Numbered from the stretch's first letter, positions 1-9,226 are shown. The stretch is 64,000 nucleotides of DNA from Halobacterium sp. R2-5 (GCF_011734195.1 NZ_JAANTH010000002.1:372001-436000), one strand, 5' to 3'. The notes: generated from the letters alone by a model not told the origin. Numbers and translations are program-made.

Positions 1-2
1 GC

Positions 3-122
3 TCGCGGTACGCTGGCCGGCAGCGCGCCCGGTCTCTGTCTATCGGCGGCGTGGTGTTCGTCGCCGGTTTCAACTACGGCCACATCGAGCTGGTCGGCGA
101 GGAAGCCGACGTCGAGGAGTGA
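3..122 (+). CDS. C-terminal end of an unidentified membrane protein (partial)
   Basis: An open frame enters from the left edge and ends at TGA (120-122). The 39 visible residues contain one hydrophobic stretch (SIGGVVFVAGF) followed by an acidic tail (VGEEADVEE), so it looks like the last membrane segment and cytosolic tail of a halophilic membrane protein. The start and most of the gene lie outside the window, so no family can be named. Confidence 0.45.
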   Translation, partial: SRYAGRQRARSLSIGGVVFVAGFNYGHIELVGEEADVEE

Positions 123-140
123 CGCGGTCTCGTCGGCGTG

Positions 141-815
141 CTACTCGCTGGTCGTCGCGTCCTCGTAGCGCACCTCGGTCCCGGACGCGACCGGCTGGAG
201 CAGGTACCGGCCGGTCTGTCCGCGCTTCACGGGCGTGAAGTCCGCGACGAACGTCGTCCGCTGGTCCTCGCGGACCTCGAAGGCCTCCTTGAACTGCAGG
301 GGCGCGTCCCCCGGCGTGCCCACGTCGGCCTCGCCGCCGTCCGCGAGCGTGCCCGCCACGGCCGACACGTCGAGCTGGAGGAACTCGTAGCTCCCCGTCT
401 CCACTTCCCGGTCGTCGACGAGCGCCGAGTCGCCGTTCTGAAGCTGCACGAGGTCGGCCTCCTGCGGCTCGTCGAACTCGTGGTACTCGCGGTCGTCTCC
501 CTGGTCGACGTCCGACTCGTCCTGCGTCTCGACCGTCTCCGTGGTCGCCTCGCTGTCGGTGGTCTCCCCGCTCTGGGTCGTCTCGTCTCCACCCTCGCTG
601 GGCTTCAGTCAGATGCCGTCGATGGTGACGACGCACGATTCGAAGTCGGAGATGTCGCCCGGCGCGTCCTTGACGCTCGTGGCAAGCGTGCCCGTGCTCG
701 ATTCACCGCCGCCGAGGCAGCCGGAGAGGCCGGCGGCGCCGGCCAGTCCCACGGCACCCGCGGCTCGGAGGTAGTCGCGTCGGTACGCCGTCGCGTCTTC
801 GTTCGTGTCTCGCAT
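141..815 (-). pseudogene. DUF4382 Tat lipoprotein interrupted by an in-frame TGA
   Basis: The reading frame starts at ATG 813-815. It opens with a twin-arginine-like signal (YRRDYLRAAGAVGLAGAAG) and a lipobox ending LSGC, so the product would be exported by Tat and lipid-anchored. After the signal come GTLATSVKDAP and SCVVTIDGI, typical of the DUF4382 domain. At 609-611 the frame meets TGA where the family normally has Trp in a motif like DGIWLKP. The codons after the stop (L K P S E G G ...) keep the same frame for another 155 residues, through an acidic Thr/Glu linker and the rest of the domain (FVADFTPVKRGQTGRYLLQP), to TAG at 141-143. A single TGG to TGA change or a sequencing error explains this. 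Translation may restart from internal codons, but the anchor would be lost. Confidence 0.75.
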
Positions 816-942
816 ACGACCACTGGAGGCGCCACCGACGGGTAAACCGGGCACACCGTCGCCGCCAGTTCAGCCAAATTCACGCCCGTTTCGCCCGAGT
901 TGGCGTGCGTGTGGCTCGCCGACGCGGACCCGATACGCCGGC

Positions 943-3102
943 TCAGAGCTTCTCGGCGTTCTGCGCCTGCTCGGTCCGGCGGCGCGCCTGTTCGAGGCGG
1001 TTGTCGGTCGCGCGAGCGAGCGCGTCCGGGAGCGAGCCGCGGGCCTCCGAGAGCCGCCGGGAGACGTTCTCGAGCCGCGTCGCGACCGCGTCGAGGTTCT
1101 GCTCGGCGTTCCCGCGGTCCCCCGCCTCGGCGTTCTCGGCCGCTTTCCGCGCGGCGTCCGCGACGGCGCCGAGCGCGTTCGCCAGTCCCTCGACGGCGTT
1201 GCTCCGGCCGCCGCCGTTCTGGTCGTCGTCGCGGTCGTCCGAGTCGCCGTCGCCCTCGACGGCCGCCACTTCCGCGCGCGTCTCCTCGGCGACGTCCGCG
1301 AGGTACGACGCCAGCGGCGCCTTCCCGGTCCGTGGCTCCTCGACGCGGACGCGCTCCTCGTCGCCCGGGTTGACGCGGAACGCGCCGACCTCGTCGTCGC
1401 TGTCCCGGACTTCCGTGGTGAACGCGCCGCCGCGGTGGACGTAGACGGCGTCCGGGCCGGACAGCGGCGCGTCGTACAGCCGGCCCGCGAAGTCGTCCTC
1501 GACGGCGAGGTCGGTGAGGTCGCTGTCGGCCTCGCTCGGGTCGACTTCCAGTTTCACGGCGTGCTCGCGCGCGACCACGGGAATCTCGCCGTCCACGCCG
1601 GCCGCTGTCGGTCCGCCGCCGTCCTCGACGGTCACCGTCTCGCCGTGCGGCGCGACGCCCGCGCCGTTGACGGTCAGCGAGTGCTCGCCCGCGGGGACGT
1701 CCTGCACGACGGCGACGCCGTTGAACGTCGGCACCGCCTCGGGGTCGCTCTGGAGCAGCGCGAACAGCTCCACGCCCGAGGAGACGGTCGTGAGCCCCTC
1801 GTCCTCGGGCGCGTCGTCGTCCGCGACGGCGTTCGTCACGGCCGCGACGACCTGGTTCACGGGGGAGGCGTCGCCGATGGCGTCGTAGCGGTCCGCGAGC
1901 GCCTGCCGGTGGGCGGGCTCGCTGATGTCCGACGCGGGTTCGTCGTAGCGCGTGCTCTGCCACGGCACCGCCGTCGTCGTGATGTGGCTGGCGAAGGCGT
2001 CCTCGGCGAACTCGGGAACCGCGAACTCGAAGCTCAACTGCGGGCCGGTGAAGTCGGCGACGTGTTCGAGCTCCGCGGTCGGAGCGAGGTCGTAGGTCAC
2101 GTCCGGGTCGGCGTCGGTCGCGCCCTCGTAGTCGAACCGGTAGCCCGTCTCGCGCTCGGGGAGGTCCGGCGGCGACTGCAGCGCGTCGAAGTCCCGGACC
2201 GTCAGCGCGTCCGCGACGAGGTCGTCCGCGTCCACGGACGGCAGGTCGTCGTGCTCGTAGACCGGTTCGCCGTCGAGTTCGGGGACGGCGTACGGCAGCG
2301 TCAGGCCCTCGTCGCGGGGGAGCCCGTACGCCAGCGGGATGTCCGCGATCGCCTCGACGCTGTCGACGACGCTGTTCGTGATGTCCGCGACGCTGCCGTC
2401 CAGCGGCAGGCGCTGGAAGTGCTCGGCTTCCTCGTTCACCGAGAGGCCGCTGGAGTGCGAGCCGAGCTCCGTGAGGATTCGCGGGCGGCGGCTGCCGTCC
2501 GGGTCGAGGAACTCGTTGTTCGGCACCTTCCGGGAGTGCGAGCTCGCGACGTACAGCTGTGGCTCGTCGGTGTCGGTGTCCACGAACACCTGCAGGAGCT
2601 CCCAGTCGTGCCAGTGGAAGTTCGTGGTGAACTGGTCGAACGCCGAGTAGAACCAGAACTGGACGACCGCGAGCGGCGAGGACTCGTACTCGACGACGTG
2701 GTAGAACGCCGTCGGGTCCGCGGGCTCGTCGCCGCTGCGCTCGACGTAGCCGTCGAGGGCATCGAAGCCGTCCACGACCGTCTCGCCGTCGCGCTCGCGC
2801 TCGTACGGCCGCGGGTCGGTCGGGAACCACTGCTCGTGCTCGTCGAAGTACAGCGTCGGCGCGAACCGCTCGGCGAAGGCGAGCGCGCGCTCGCCGTCGA
2901 CCGTCGACGACTCCCCGTCGGCGTCCCGGTCGAGCAGCGCGCAGCCCGCCAGCGACGCGGCCGCACCGCTGGCGACGCCCGCGAGCAGTTCGCGTCGGCC
3001 GACTCCCGCTTCTGCCGCCTCGCACGTCCGCTCGCGTCCCGCGTTGTTTCGGCTGATAGTACTCGATTCTGGGGCGGAGCGTGGAAACCGCTTGTGGTGG
3101 CC
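943..3102 (-). CDS. Tat-exported lipoprotein with a Vps62-like N-terminal region and a coiled-coil C-terminus
   Basis: A large secreted protein of about 719 residues. The N-terminus has a GRRELLAG twin-arginine motif and an SLAGC lipobox, so the mature protein is probably lipid-anchored outside the cell. The mature start (FAPTLYFDEHEQWFPTDPRP, then FNWHDWELLQVF-type text: NFHWHDWELLQVFVDTD) resembles the Vps62/DUF946 domain found in several lineages. The last 130 residues are rich in Ala/Glu/Arg (ATRLENVSRRLSEARGSL) and should form helices or a coiled coil. The start is uncertain: GTG at 3100-3102 lies about 25 nt from an A/T-rich TATA-like element (3124-3137) as expected for leaderless genes, while ATGs at 3129 and 3159 would make a longer leader. 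It is divergent from the MetE-like gene. Function is unknown. Confidence 0.7.
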   Translation of the reverse strand, partial: GHHKRFPRSAPESSTISRNNAGRERTCEAAEAGVGRRELLAGVASGAAASLAGCALLDRDADGESSTVDGERALAFAERFAPTLYFDEHEQWFPTDPRPYERERDGETVVDGFDALDGYVERSGDEPADPTAFYHVVEYESSPLAVVQFWFYSAFDQFTTNFHWHDWELLQVFVDTDTDEPQLYVASSHSRKVPNNEFLDPDGSRRPRILTELGSHSSGLSVNEEAEHFQRLPLDGSVADITNSVVDSVEAIADIPLAYGLPRDEGLTLPYAVPELDGEPVYEHDDLPSVDADDLVADALTVRDFDALQSPPDLPERETGYRFDYEGATDADPDVTYDLAPTAELEHVADFTGPQLSFEFAVPEFAEDAFASHITTTAVPWQSTRYDEPASDISEPAHRQALADRYDAIGDASPVNQVVAAVTNAVADDDAPEDEGLTTVSSGVELFALLQSDPEAVPTFNGVAVVQDVPAGEHSLTVNGAGVAPHGETVTVEDGGGPTAAGVDGEIPVVAREHAVKLEVDPSEADSDLTDLAVEDDFAGRLYDAPLSGPDAVYVHRGGAFTTEVRDSDDEVGAFRVNPGDEERVRVEEPRTGKAPLASYLADVAEETRAEVAAVEGDGDSDDRDDDQNGGGRSNAVEGLANALGAVADAARKAAENAEAGDRGNAEQNLDAVATRLENVSRRLSEARGSLPDALARATDNRLEQARRRTEQAQNAEKL

Positions 3103-3120
3103 CACCCACGGCCTATAACC

Positions 3121-3160
3121 ACTATGCATATTTATAGATATTATACTATCGCAAGGCATA
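3121..3160. promoter_or_regulatory. Divergent A/T-rich promoter region
   Basis: This short A/T island in GC-rich DNA has overlapping TATA-like elements (ATATTTATAG, ATTATAC). On the plus strand they sit 40-60 nt before the MetE-like start at 3192. On the minus strand they sit about 25-30 nt before the proposed GTG start of the lipoprotein at 3102. Shared use by both genes is inferred from position. Confidence 0.45.
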
Positions 3161-3191
3161 TTGTCGTCGTAGTGGTCTGTACGGGCAACGA

Positions 3192-4337
3192 ATGAGCGAC
3201 GAGCACATCTCGACGACGCACATCGGCAGCCTCCCGCGCGCGCCGGAACTTCTCGAACTCCTGAAGCGACGGCAGGACGGCGAGGAGGTCGACGACGACG
3301 AGTGGCACCAGACCGTCCAGGACGCCACCGAGTCGGTCGTCCGCAAGCAGGCCGACGTGGGACTGGACGTCGTGAACAACGGCGAGCAGCCCCGCGTCTC
3401 GTTCAACTGGTACGTCGCCAACCGCCTCACCGGCATCGGCGGCGACCGCGACGCCCCGATGTGGGACGACCTCGCGGACTACCCCGAGTACGCCAGCGAC
3501 GCCTTCGACACGGAGACCATCGACCTCACGAAACAGCCCTCCGTCGTCGGGCCCGTCGAGTACGACGGCGCGGCCGCCCGGGACGAGGAACTGGAGACGT
3601 TCGCCGAGGCACTCGACGCCGTCGACGCCGACTTCGAGGATACGTTCATCACGGCCGCCTCGCCCGGCGTCGCCGCCGCCACGCTCGTCAACGAGCACTA
3701 CGACTCCCACGAGGAGTTCGTCTACGCCATCGCCGACGCCCTCGAGCAGGAGTACGAGGCCATCGCCGACACCGGCGCCATCCTCCACCTCGACGCCCCC
3801 GACCTCCTCACCACGGGCCACCGCGGGTTCGGTGACCGCCCCGTCGAGAAGCTCAAACCGATCGTCCGGCTGCACGTCGACGCGCTCAACGAGGCCACGA
3901 AGGACATCCCCGACGACCGCCTCCGCCTCCACACCTGCTGGGGGAGCTACGAGGGCCCGCACCACCGCGACACCCCCCTCGAAGACGTGCTCCCGGAGCT
4001 CTACGAGCTGAACATCGGCGGGCTCTCCGTCGAAGAGGCCAACCCTCGCCACCAGCACGAGTACCGCGTCTTCCGCGAGCAGCCGCTGCCCGACGGCTGG
4101 GACCTCCTGCCGGGCGTCGTCGACGTGAAGACCAACGTCGTCGAACACCCGGAGGTCGTCGCCGACCGCATCGAACGCGTCGCCGACGCCGTCGGCGACC
4201 CCTCGCGCATCGTCGCCGCGCCCGACTGCGGCTTCGACACGCAGGCCGGCCTCGCGATGGTCCACCCCGACATCGCGTGGACGAAGCTCGAAGCGCTCGT
4301 CGACGGCGCCGAACTCGCCTCCGAGCGGCTGTTCTAA
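3192..4337 (+). CDS. MetE-like cobalamin-independent methyltransferase family protein
   Basis: A 381-residue protein of the UROD/MetE TIM-barrel superfamily, matching the length of single-domain MetE C-terminal homologues. It begins with the family's TTHIGSLPRAPEL motif. The zinc site is recognisable as LHTCWGSY (His/Cys pair, about residue 244), SVEEANPR (acidic residue) and AAPDCGFD (second Cys, about residue 340). Members transfer methyl groups to thiols such as homocysteine using methylated cofactors, but many archaeal copies are paralogues with unknown substrates, including coenzyme-M-type transferases. It is transcribed alone, divergent from the lipoprotein gene, and ends 6 bp from the convergent downstream gene. 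Family membership is secure; exact substrate is not. Confidence 0.85.
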   Translation: MSDEHISTTHIGSLPRAPELLELLKRRQDGEEVDDDEWHQTVQDATESVVRKQADVGLDVVNNGEQPRVSFNWYVANRLTGIGGDRDAPMWDDLADYPEYASDAFDTETIDLTKQPSVVGPVEYDGAAARDEELETFAEALDAVDADFEDTFITAASPGVAAATLVNEHYDSHEEFVYAIADALEQEYEAIADTGAILHLDAPDLLTTGHRGFGDRPVEKLKPIVRLHVDALNEATKDIPDDRLRLHTCWGSYEGPHHRDTPLEDVLPELYELNIGGLSVEEANPRHQHEYRVFREQPLPDGWDLLPGVVDVKTNVVEHPEVVADRIERVADAVGDPSRIVAAPDCGFDTQAGLAMVHPDIAWTKLEALVDGAELASERLF

Positions 4338-4343
4338 CCGGGC

Positions 4344-5213
4344 TTACTCCCCGGGTTCGGCGTTCGCCGCCGTCAACCCCTCTCGGATGTGCTGGACCAG
4401 CGCCTCGACGTCCTCCGGGTCGGCGTCTACGTCTACTTCGAGCGTGAGCGCGTGTGCCTCGCGGTCGCCGCCGCCGTCGGTCTCCGTCTCGGCCCCGCCT
4501 TCCGCGGATGCGAGCTCCTCGACGAGCTCCGCCACGTCTGCCGCGTCCGTTTCTCCGAGCACCTCCACAGGGTCGCCGGTCTCGCTTCGCTCTCCCCCGG
4601 ATTCGGGCGGGCTCCCGAGCGAGATGCCGCAGCGGGCTGCCGCTGCTTCCTCGTCCGCCGTAGCCGTCGGCGAGGCGACCCCAGGACTCGCGGCCGCCGA
4701 CGACTCGCGTTCGCCGTCGTCAGGGAGCCGGTACCGACCGTCCTCGTCGCGCTCCAGTATTCCCGCCCAGTCGTAGCAGTCCAGCAGCGTCGTCACGCCG
4801 CTCCGGACGCGGCTCGCTTCGGGGTCGTGGCCGGTGACTGCGGCGACGATGGGGACGAGCTCGCCCTCGTCGCTGGGGTTCCCGCGGACGACGCCACGAA
4901 CCGTCTCGGTCACGGGCCAGTCCGCCAGCAGGCCGCGAGCGCGTTCCCGCGCCCGCCCGTCGTCGCCGACCGCGAGCGCGCCGGCGAGCGCCTGCCCGCG
5001 CTCGGTCAATCGGTGCTCCTGGCCGTCCGCTTCGAGCACGCCGACGTCCTCGAGGAACCGGGTCTGGCGGCCGACCGCGTCCGCGAGCCCCGTGGCGTCC
5101 TCGACATCCGCGGTGTGCTTCGGCTCGGCTGCCGCGCCGACCGCCTCCCAGCCCGCGACGACGTCTTCGAGCGTGTCCCGGCTCACGCCCTTCGGGATGT
5201 GGTGGGTCGTCAT
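4344..5213 (-). CDS. Hypothetical haloarchaeal protein with a winged-helix-like N-terminal domain
   Basis: A 289-residue acidic protein starting MTTHHIPKGVSRDTLEDVV. Residues 1-85 (DAVGRQTRFLEDVGVLEADG, then LTERGQALAGAL) read like a winged-helix repeat in which a strand-turn-strand wing follows the recognition helix. A second similar segment follows near residues 95-170 (GVTTLLDCYDWAGILERDEDGRYRL). The middle is a low-complexity Ala/Ser/Glu linker. The last 40 residues (HALTLEVDVDADPEDVEALV) resemble a small alpha-beta dimerisation module. This suggests a DNA-binding or regulatory role, perhaps DUF5343-like, but no catalytic residues are visible. I start at 5213 because upstream codons lose halophilic composition. 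Confidence 0.7.
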   Translation of the reverse strand: MTTHHIPKGVSRDTLEDVVAGWEAVGAAAEPKHTADVEDATGLADAVGRQTRFLEDVGVLEADGQEHRLTERGQALAGALAVGDDGRARERARGLLADWPVTETVRGVVRGNPSDEGELVPIVAAVTGHDPEASRVRSGVTTLLDCYDWAGILERDEDGRYRLPDDGERESSAAASPGVASPTATADEEAAAARCGISLGSPPESGGERSETGDPVEVLGETDAADVAELVEELASAEGGAETETDGGGDREAHALTLEVDVDADPEDVEALVQHIREGLTAANAEPGE

Positions 5214-5427
5214 CGTGGACCGCGAGGCACCGCCCCTACAAAAATTGGGTGGCCGAACTGACACGCGCCAACCGAACTGCCGATTCGGCAGAACGACGCC
5301 GCGCGCTCCCACGACCAGTCGGCTACGCTGCACAGAACCGACTGGTTGGCGGCCAGATGTCTGTCTGATGTGGCATATACTGCATGTCCGTTTGTTCCAC
5401 TCGGATTTCTGCGGGCGGATGCCAACC

Positions 5428-5434
5428 CTTATAC
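5428..5434 (+). promoter_or_regulatory. TATA element of the first cold-shock gene
   Basis: CTTATAC lies 27-33 nt before the ATG at 5461, the spacing expected for a leaderless haloarchaeal transcript. It is the strongest A/T cluster in the upstream 200 bp. Confidence 0.6.
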
Positions 5435-5460
5435 GTGAGCCGAGTTTGTATAAGGATGTA

Positions 5461-5655
5461 ATGGCAGAAGGTACGGTTGACTTCTTCAACGACACGGGCG
5501 GCTACGGTTTCATCGAGACTGAGGACGAGGACGAGGACGTGTTCTTCCACATGGAAGACGTCGGCGGCGAGGACCTCACCGAGGGCACCGAGATCGAATT
5601 CGACATCGAACAGGCAGAGAAGGGTCCGCGCGCGACGAACGTCGTCCGGCTCTAA
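5461..5655 (+). CDS. cspA: Cold-shock domain protein
   Basis: A 64-residue single cold-shock (OB-fold) domain. It carries both nucleic-acid-binding motifs in slightly altered haloarchaeal form: GGYGFIET (RNP1-like, usually KGFGFI) and DVFFHMEDV (RNP2-like, usually DVFVH). It binds single-stranded RNA or DNA and is expected to act as a cytosolic RNA chaperone. The gene is monocistronic, with a TATA element just upstream and a hairpin terminator downstream. A close paralogue lies at 24941; the two differ mostly at acidic surface positions. Confidence 0.93.
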   Translation: MAEGTVDFFNDTGGYGFIETEDEDEDVFFHMEDVGGEDLTEGTEIEFDIEQAEKGPRATNVVRL

Positions 5656-5666
5656 CTAGGTTCTAC

Positions 5667-5702
5667 TGTCGCCTCCGGCGACACCGGAACTCCGTTTCTT
5701 TC
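5667..5702 (+). terminator. Hairpin terminator after cspA
   Basis: A perfect 7-bp inverted repeat, TGTCGCC and GGCGACA with a 3-nt loop (5667-5683), lies 11 nt after the stop codon and is followed by a pyrimidine run with TTTCTTT (5695-5701). Confidence 0.55.
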
Positions 5703-5792
5703 GACGCGACGCCGACCAGCAGCCGCACTGTGCGGTCGCGTCGGCGCGCGAAAATAGCTGACCGATAGCGAGCGGCGGCGACGGCGGAGGCG

Positions 5793-7253
5793 TCAGGCCC
5801 GCTCGTCGGAGTCGTCGTCCTCGATCTGGGACTCGGCGCCCGGGGAGACGACGAACCGACCGCGCTCGTCGACGCCCTGGACCTGCTCCGGGCGGAGGCC
5901 GTACTCGCCCTGGTCGTCGCCCCAGCCGAGCGCGGAACTGATGCTGTCGACGAGCCCGGACTTCGGCTCGACGAACGCCGCGCCCGCCTCCACGTGGTCG
6001 ATCTCGCCGATCTTGTCGCCGTCCGCGGAGACGACGGTCTCGCCCTCGTCGCTCTCCGTGAACGACCGGCCGAGCGAGCCGCTCGTCTCCGTTGTCTCCG
6101 CGGGGCCGCCCGCGACGTCGGGGGTTCCCGCGGTCTCCGCAGCGGTCGGCTCCTCGCCGTCCCGCTCGATGACGTCGGTGTCTACCCGTTGCGTGTCGAT
6201 GGTTTCGGTCTCGACGACGTCGCTGTCGACGTTCTCGAAGCGGAACTGCTTCCGGCGACGGACCTCGTCCTCGAACACCTGGCGCTCGACCAGTACGCTC
6301 TCGAACTGGCCCTCGTCGAGGCGCTCGGTCTCGACGAGGTCGGCCGTGTCACCGGACGTGTCGACGTCCGCGCCCACGGCGTCGCTCGCGAACACCGTCT
6401 GGTGAACGTCCGTCGTGTCTATCCGCGACTCGGCGGTCTCCGACTCGGCGGTGTCCGGACCGGTCGCGTCCATCCGCGTCGTGTCCGACCCTGTCGTGCC
6501 CGAGTCGGCCGTCGTCGTCTCCGCCTCGACTGTGTCGTGGGTCTCGACGTCGACGTCGACGACCCGCGTCTCGACGGTCGCCTGCTCGTCGACGACCCGC
6601 CGGACGCGCCACATCTCCTCGATCTCCGCCGTGAGGTAGCCGTCGAGGCGCGTGCCGAGCTCGATGTCCGTGTAGTCGAAGTACTCGCTCCCGCCGGCCA
6701 TCATCACGTCCCGGCCGACGATGTCCTGAGCCGGCCGGAGGTCGAAGTCCGAGCCGGTCTCCAGTACCTCCCAGTCGAGGAGGTCGGCCTCCGTGATGCG
6801 GCTGCTGACGACCTCGCGGTCGACGACTTCCGTCTCCAGCTGGTCGTGCTCGACGACCTCCCGCTGGACCACCGTCCGGTCGGTCACCTCCGTCACCACC
6901 GTCTCGCCGTCGAGGAGCTGCTGTTCGACTTCCTCGTCGGCGATCGAGGCGCGCGCGGTCGCCTCGTCGCGGTCGAGAATCTCGTAGTGCCCGGGGTCGC
7001 TCTCGCCCTCGCTGTAGATGAACACGCGGTCGCCGCCCTCGAACCAGTCGAAGAACTCCGACCACGTGCTCTCGCTGGTGTCGGCGCTCGCGTTCGCGTC
7101 CCGGACGAACTCGTAGCGGTGCTCGTCCGAGTCGGGGTCCTCCCGGGTGACGAGCGCCGCGTTGTGGTCGTCCGCCCAGCTCCGGATCGTGTCGCGGTCT
7201 CTCGTGATTCGTCGCTCCGCCGTGCCCGTGTCGTCGCGCTCGTTCCCGTTCAT
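5793..7253 (-). CDS. PRC-barrel-type protein with a long acidic Thr/Val/Glu repeat-like region
   Basis: A 486-residue cytosolic protein. Residues 10-110 form a globular N-terminal part (DTIRSWADDHNAALVTRED, WSEFFDWFEGGDRVFIY). The middle 250 residues are built of short alternating hydrophobic/acidic phrases such as VTEVTDRTVVQREVVEHD and VETETIDTQRVDTDVIERD, interrupted by a Thr/Asp/Ser-rich linker. The final 85 residues (GETVVSADGDKIGEIDHVE, YGLRPEQVQGVDERGRFVV) match the PRC-barrel beta fold, which often binds partners or RNA. There is no signal peptide or membrane segment. Similar haloarchaeal proteins exist, but no function is established. It stands alone between cspA and the oxidoreductase. 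Confidence 0.8.
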   Translation of the reverse strand: MNGNERDDTGTAERRITRDRDTIRSWADDHNAALVTREDPDSDEHRYEFVRDANASADTSESTWSEFFDWFEGGDRVFIYSEGESDPGHYEILDRDEATARASIADEEVEQQLLDGETVVTEVTDRTVVQREVVEHDQLETEVVDREVVSSRITEADLLDWEVLETGSDFDLRPAQDIVGRDVMMAGGSEYFDYTDIELGTRLDGYLTAEIEEMWRVRRVVDEQATVETRVVDVDVETHDTVEAETTTADSGTTGSDTTRMDATGPDTAESETAESRIDTTDVHQTVFASDAVGADVDTSGDTADLVETERLDEGQFESVLVERQVFEDEVRRRKQFRFENVDSDVVETETIDTQRVDTDVIERDGEEPTAAETAGTPDVAGGPAETTETSGSLGRSFTESDEGETVVSADGDKIGEIDHVEAGAAFVEPKSGLVDSISSALGWGDDQGEYGLRPEQVQGVDERGRFVVSPGAESQIEDDDSDERA

Positions 7254-7498
7254 GCGTAACCGTTCAGAACCACTCTCAGCAGTCCCTTTGTTATACCCGT
7301 GATTCCGGGCGTAATCCCGCGCAAACGACCGCTCGGGCGGTTTCTCTCCGTCGAGCCGACCGGGCGTAGCGGCCGCTGTCGCGAGTAAGCTCGCGTTACT
7401 CGGCTCAGCGCACCGACCTCGGGACGCGGAGCGGGAAACGGCCTTCGTCGACTGGCGGGGAACCGCGGTCGACGACCCGCGCGAACGTCGAGCGCGGC

Positions 7499-9091
7499 TC
7501 AGTCGTCTAACTCCTGTTCTCGCTCCCTGCGGACGTCGATGCCGATTTCGGCGAGGTCCCGCACGCTGTACGCGTCCAGGTCATCGACGGCGGGCGCGTG
7601 GAGGACGCTGCCGTCGTGGTCGAACCGCGAGCCGTGACACGGGCAGTCCCAGGACCGCTCGCCGTCGTTCCACTCGACGCGGCAGCCCATGTGCGGGCAG
7701 ACCGTCGAGACCGCGTGGAGCCGGTCGTCTCCGTCGCGGTAGACGCCGACCGGTCCGTCGTCGGACTCCACGACTGTCGCCTCGCCCGGGTCCAGTTGCG
7801 CGTGGCCGCCCGCGCCCTGCTTCAGCCGGTCGCCGACGAAGTGCCTGACCGCGCCAGCGTTGTGCTCCACCAGCGCCTTCGCGGACGCCCGCGGCTCGAA
7901 CCGGCTCGGCTCGTAGACGTCCGCCCACGGGTTCGAGCGCCCGCGCACGAGGTCCGACAGCAGGAGTCCGGCCGCGGTGCCGTTCGTCATCCCCCACCCG
8001 CCGAACCCCGTCGCCACGTAGACGTGGTCGGTGTGGGGCGCGAGCCGCCCGACGAACGGCACCCCGTCGACGGATTTGACGTCCTGCGTCGACCACCGGT
8101 ACTCGACGGACTCGACGTCGAAGCGACTGCGCGCCTCTCGTTCGAGGCGCCGGTAGCGCTCCTCGCCGCTGTCCTCGTGGCCGGTCTTGTGGTTCTGCCC
8201 GCCGAGCAGCACCAGCGACTCGTCGCCCGCGGGGTGCGGGCGCACCGAGAAGTGCGGGTCGCTCACCCGGTAGTACATCCCCTCGGGCGTCTCGCCGGCG
8301 AGCCGCGCAGCCAGCACGTACGAGCGCTTCGGCTCCAGGCGCGCGAAGTACAGCCCCCGGTCGAAGAACGGGACGTTCGTCGCGACCACGACGTCGTCGG
8401 CGACCAGTTCGCCGCGGTCGGTCGGCACGCGGCACGGCTCGCCCGCGTCCACGTCGAGCGCGCGCGTCTCCTCGAAGACGTACCCGCCGTCGTCGACCAC
8501 GCCCCGCGCGAGCGCGAGCAGGTACTTCCGCGGGTGGAACTGCGCCTGGTTCTCGAAGCAGACGGCCGCCGCCACGTCGAACGGCAGCGACGTCTCGTCC
8601 GCGTACGACGCCGGCAGCCCCAGCCGCCGCGCGGCGTCGACCTCCCGCTGGACGTCGCGTCGCCGGTCCCGCGACTCCGTGTACGTGTACGCTGGTACGC
8701 GCTCGAAGTCGCAGTCGACGCCCCGGTCCTCGACGGTCGAGGCCACCTCCTCGATTGCGCGCTGGTTCGCGTCGGCGTACTGTCCGGCGCGCTCCCGGCC
8801 GAACTGCTCGACGAGGGAGTCGTAGACGAGTCCGTGCAGCGACGTCAATTTCGCCGTGGTGTGGCCGGTGACGCCCGCGAGAATCCGGTCGCGCTCCACG
8901 ACCGCGACTGTCTGCCCCGCCTCGGCGAGCTTCGACGCCGTCGTGACCCCGACGATACCGCCGCCGACCACGACCGTGTCGACGCTCGTGCCGCCGTCCA
9001 GCGCCTCGTAGTCGGTCCCCTCGCTGGTGTCCATCCAGATCGACTCGTGACGCCCCTCGCCCGCCTCGCTGTCGGTGTCTCTGGCGTTCAT
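7499..9091 (-). CDS. FAD-dependent oxidoreductase with a C-terminal Rieske [2Fe-2S] domain
   Basis: A 530-residue fusion. The N-terminal two-thirds is a DAO-type flavoprotein with the dinucleotide-binding motif VVVGGGIVGVTTA, a VVERDRI strand and a late FAD motif (VYVATGFGGWGMTNGTAAG). The C-terminus is a Rieske domain: Cys465-Pro-His467 and Cys483-Pro-Cys485-His486 ligate the cluster, and Cys470/Cys485 are placed for the usual disulfide. Members of this fusion family oxidise amines or similar substrates and pass electrons through the Rieske centre; the substrate here is unknown. Start chosen at ATG 9089-9091 (MNARDTDSEAGEG), since upstream codons read through an unlikely, Cys-containing leader. 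No export signal. Confidence 0.9.
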   Translation of the reverse strand: MNARDTDSEAGEGRHESIWMDTSEGTDYEALDGGTSVDTVVVGGGIVGVTTASKLAEAGQTVAVVERDRILAGVTGHTTAKLTSLHGLVYDSLVEQFGRERAGQYADANQRAIEEVASTVEDRGVDCDFERVPAYTYTESRDRRRDVQREVDAARRLGLPASYADETSLPFDVAAAVCFENQAQFHPRKYLLALARGVVDDGGYVFEETRALDVDAGEPCRVPTDRGELVADDVVVATNVPFFDRGLYFARLEPKRSYVLAARLAGETPEGMYYRVSDPHFSVRPHPAGDESLVLLGGQNHKTGHEDSGEERYRRLEREARSRFDVESVEYRWSTQDVKSVDGVPFVGRLAPHTDHVYVATGFGGWGMTNGTAAGLLLSDLVRGRSNPWADVYEPSRFEPRASAKALVEHNAGAVRHFVGDRLKQGAGGHAQLDPGEATVVESDDGPVGVYRDGDDRLHAVSTVCPHMGCRVEWNDGERSWDCPCHGSRFDHDGSVLHAPAVDDLDAYSVRDLAEIGIDVRREREQELDD

Positions 9092-9226
9092 GGTCTCCCC
9101 CGGACGCGCGGCCCGGCGTGGGTACGACAAGACGCGCGCTCGCCCGTTAAGCGTGCACCCGGCACAGGCCACGCCTTATTCCGAGCGCGAGAAACGGCGG
9201 CCAGTAAACCGCTGGCGAGCCCTCAG

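Noticed and set aside
609-611. Selenocysteine or programmed readthrough at the DUF4382 TGA
   Set aside because: Haloarchaea lack a known selenocysteine system, and the expected residue is Trp, one base from TGA, so point mutation or sequencing error is simpler.
605-3109. Very long arginine-rich open frames overlapping lipoprotein genes on both strands
   Set aside because: They are shadows caused by the very high GC content, with Arg/Gly/Ala-rich, repetitive translations and no start context or family motifs. The opposite frames have acidic halophilic proteins with signal peptides.
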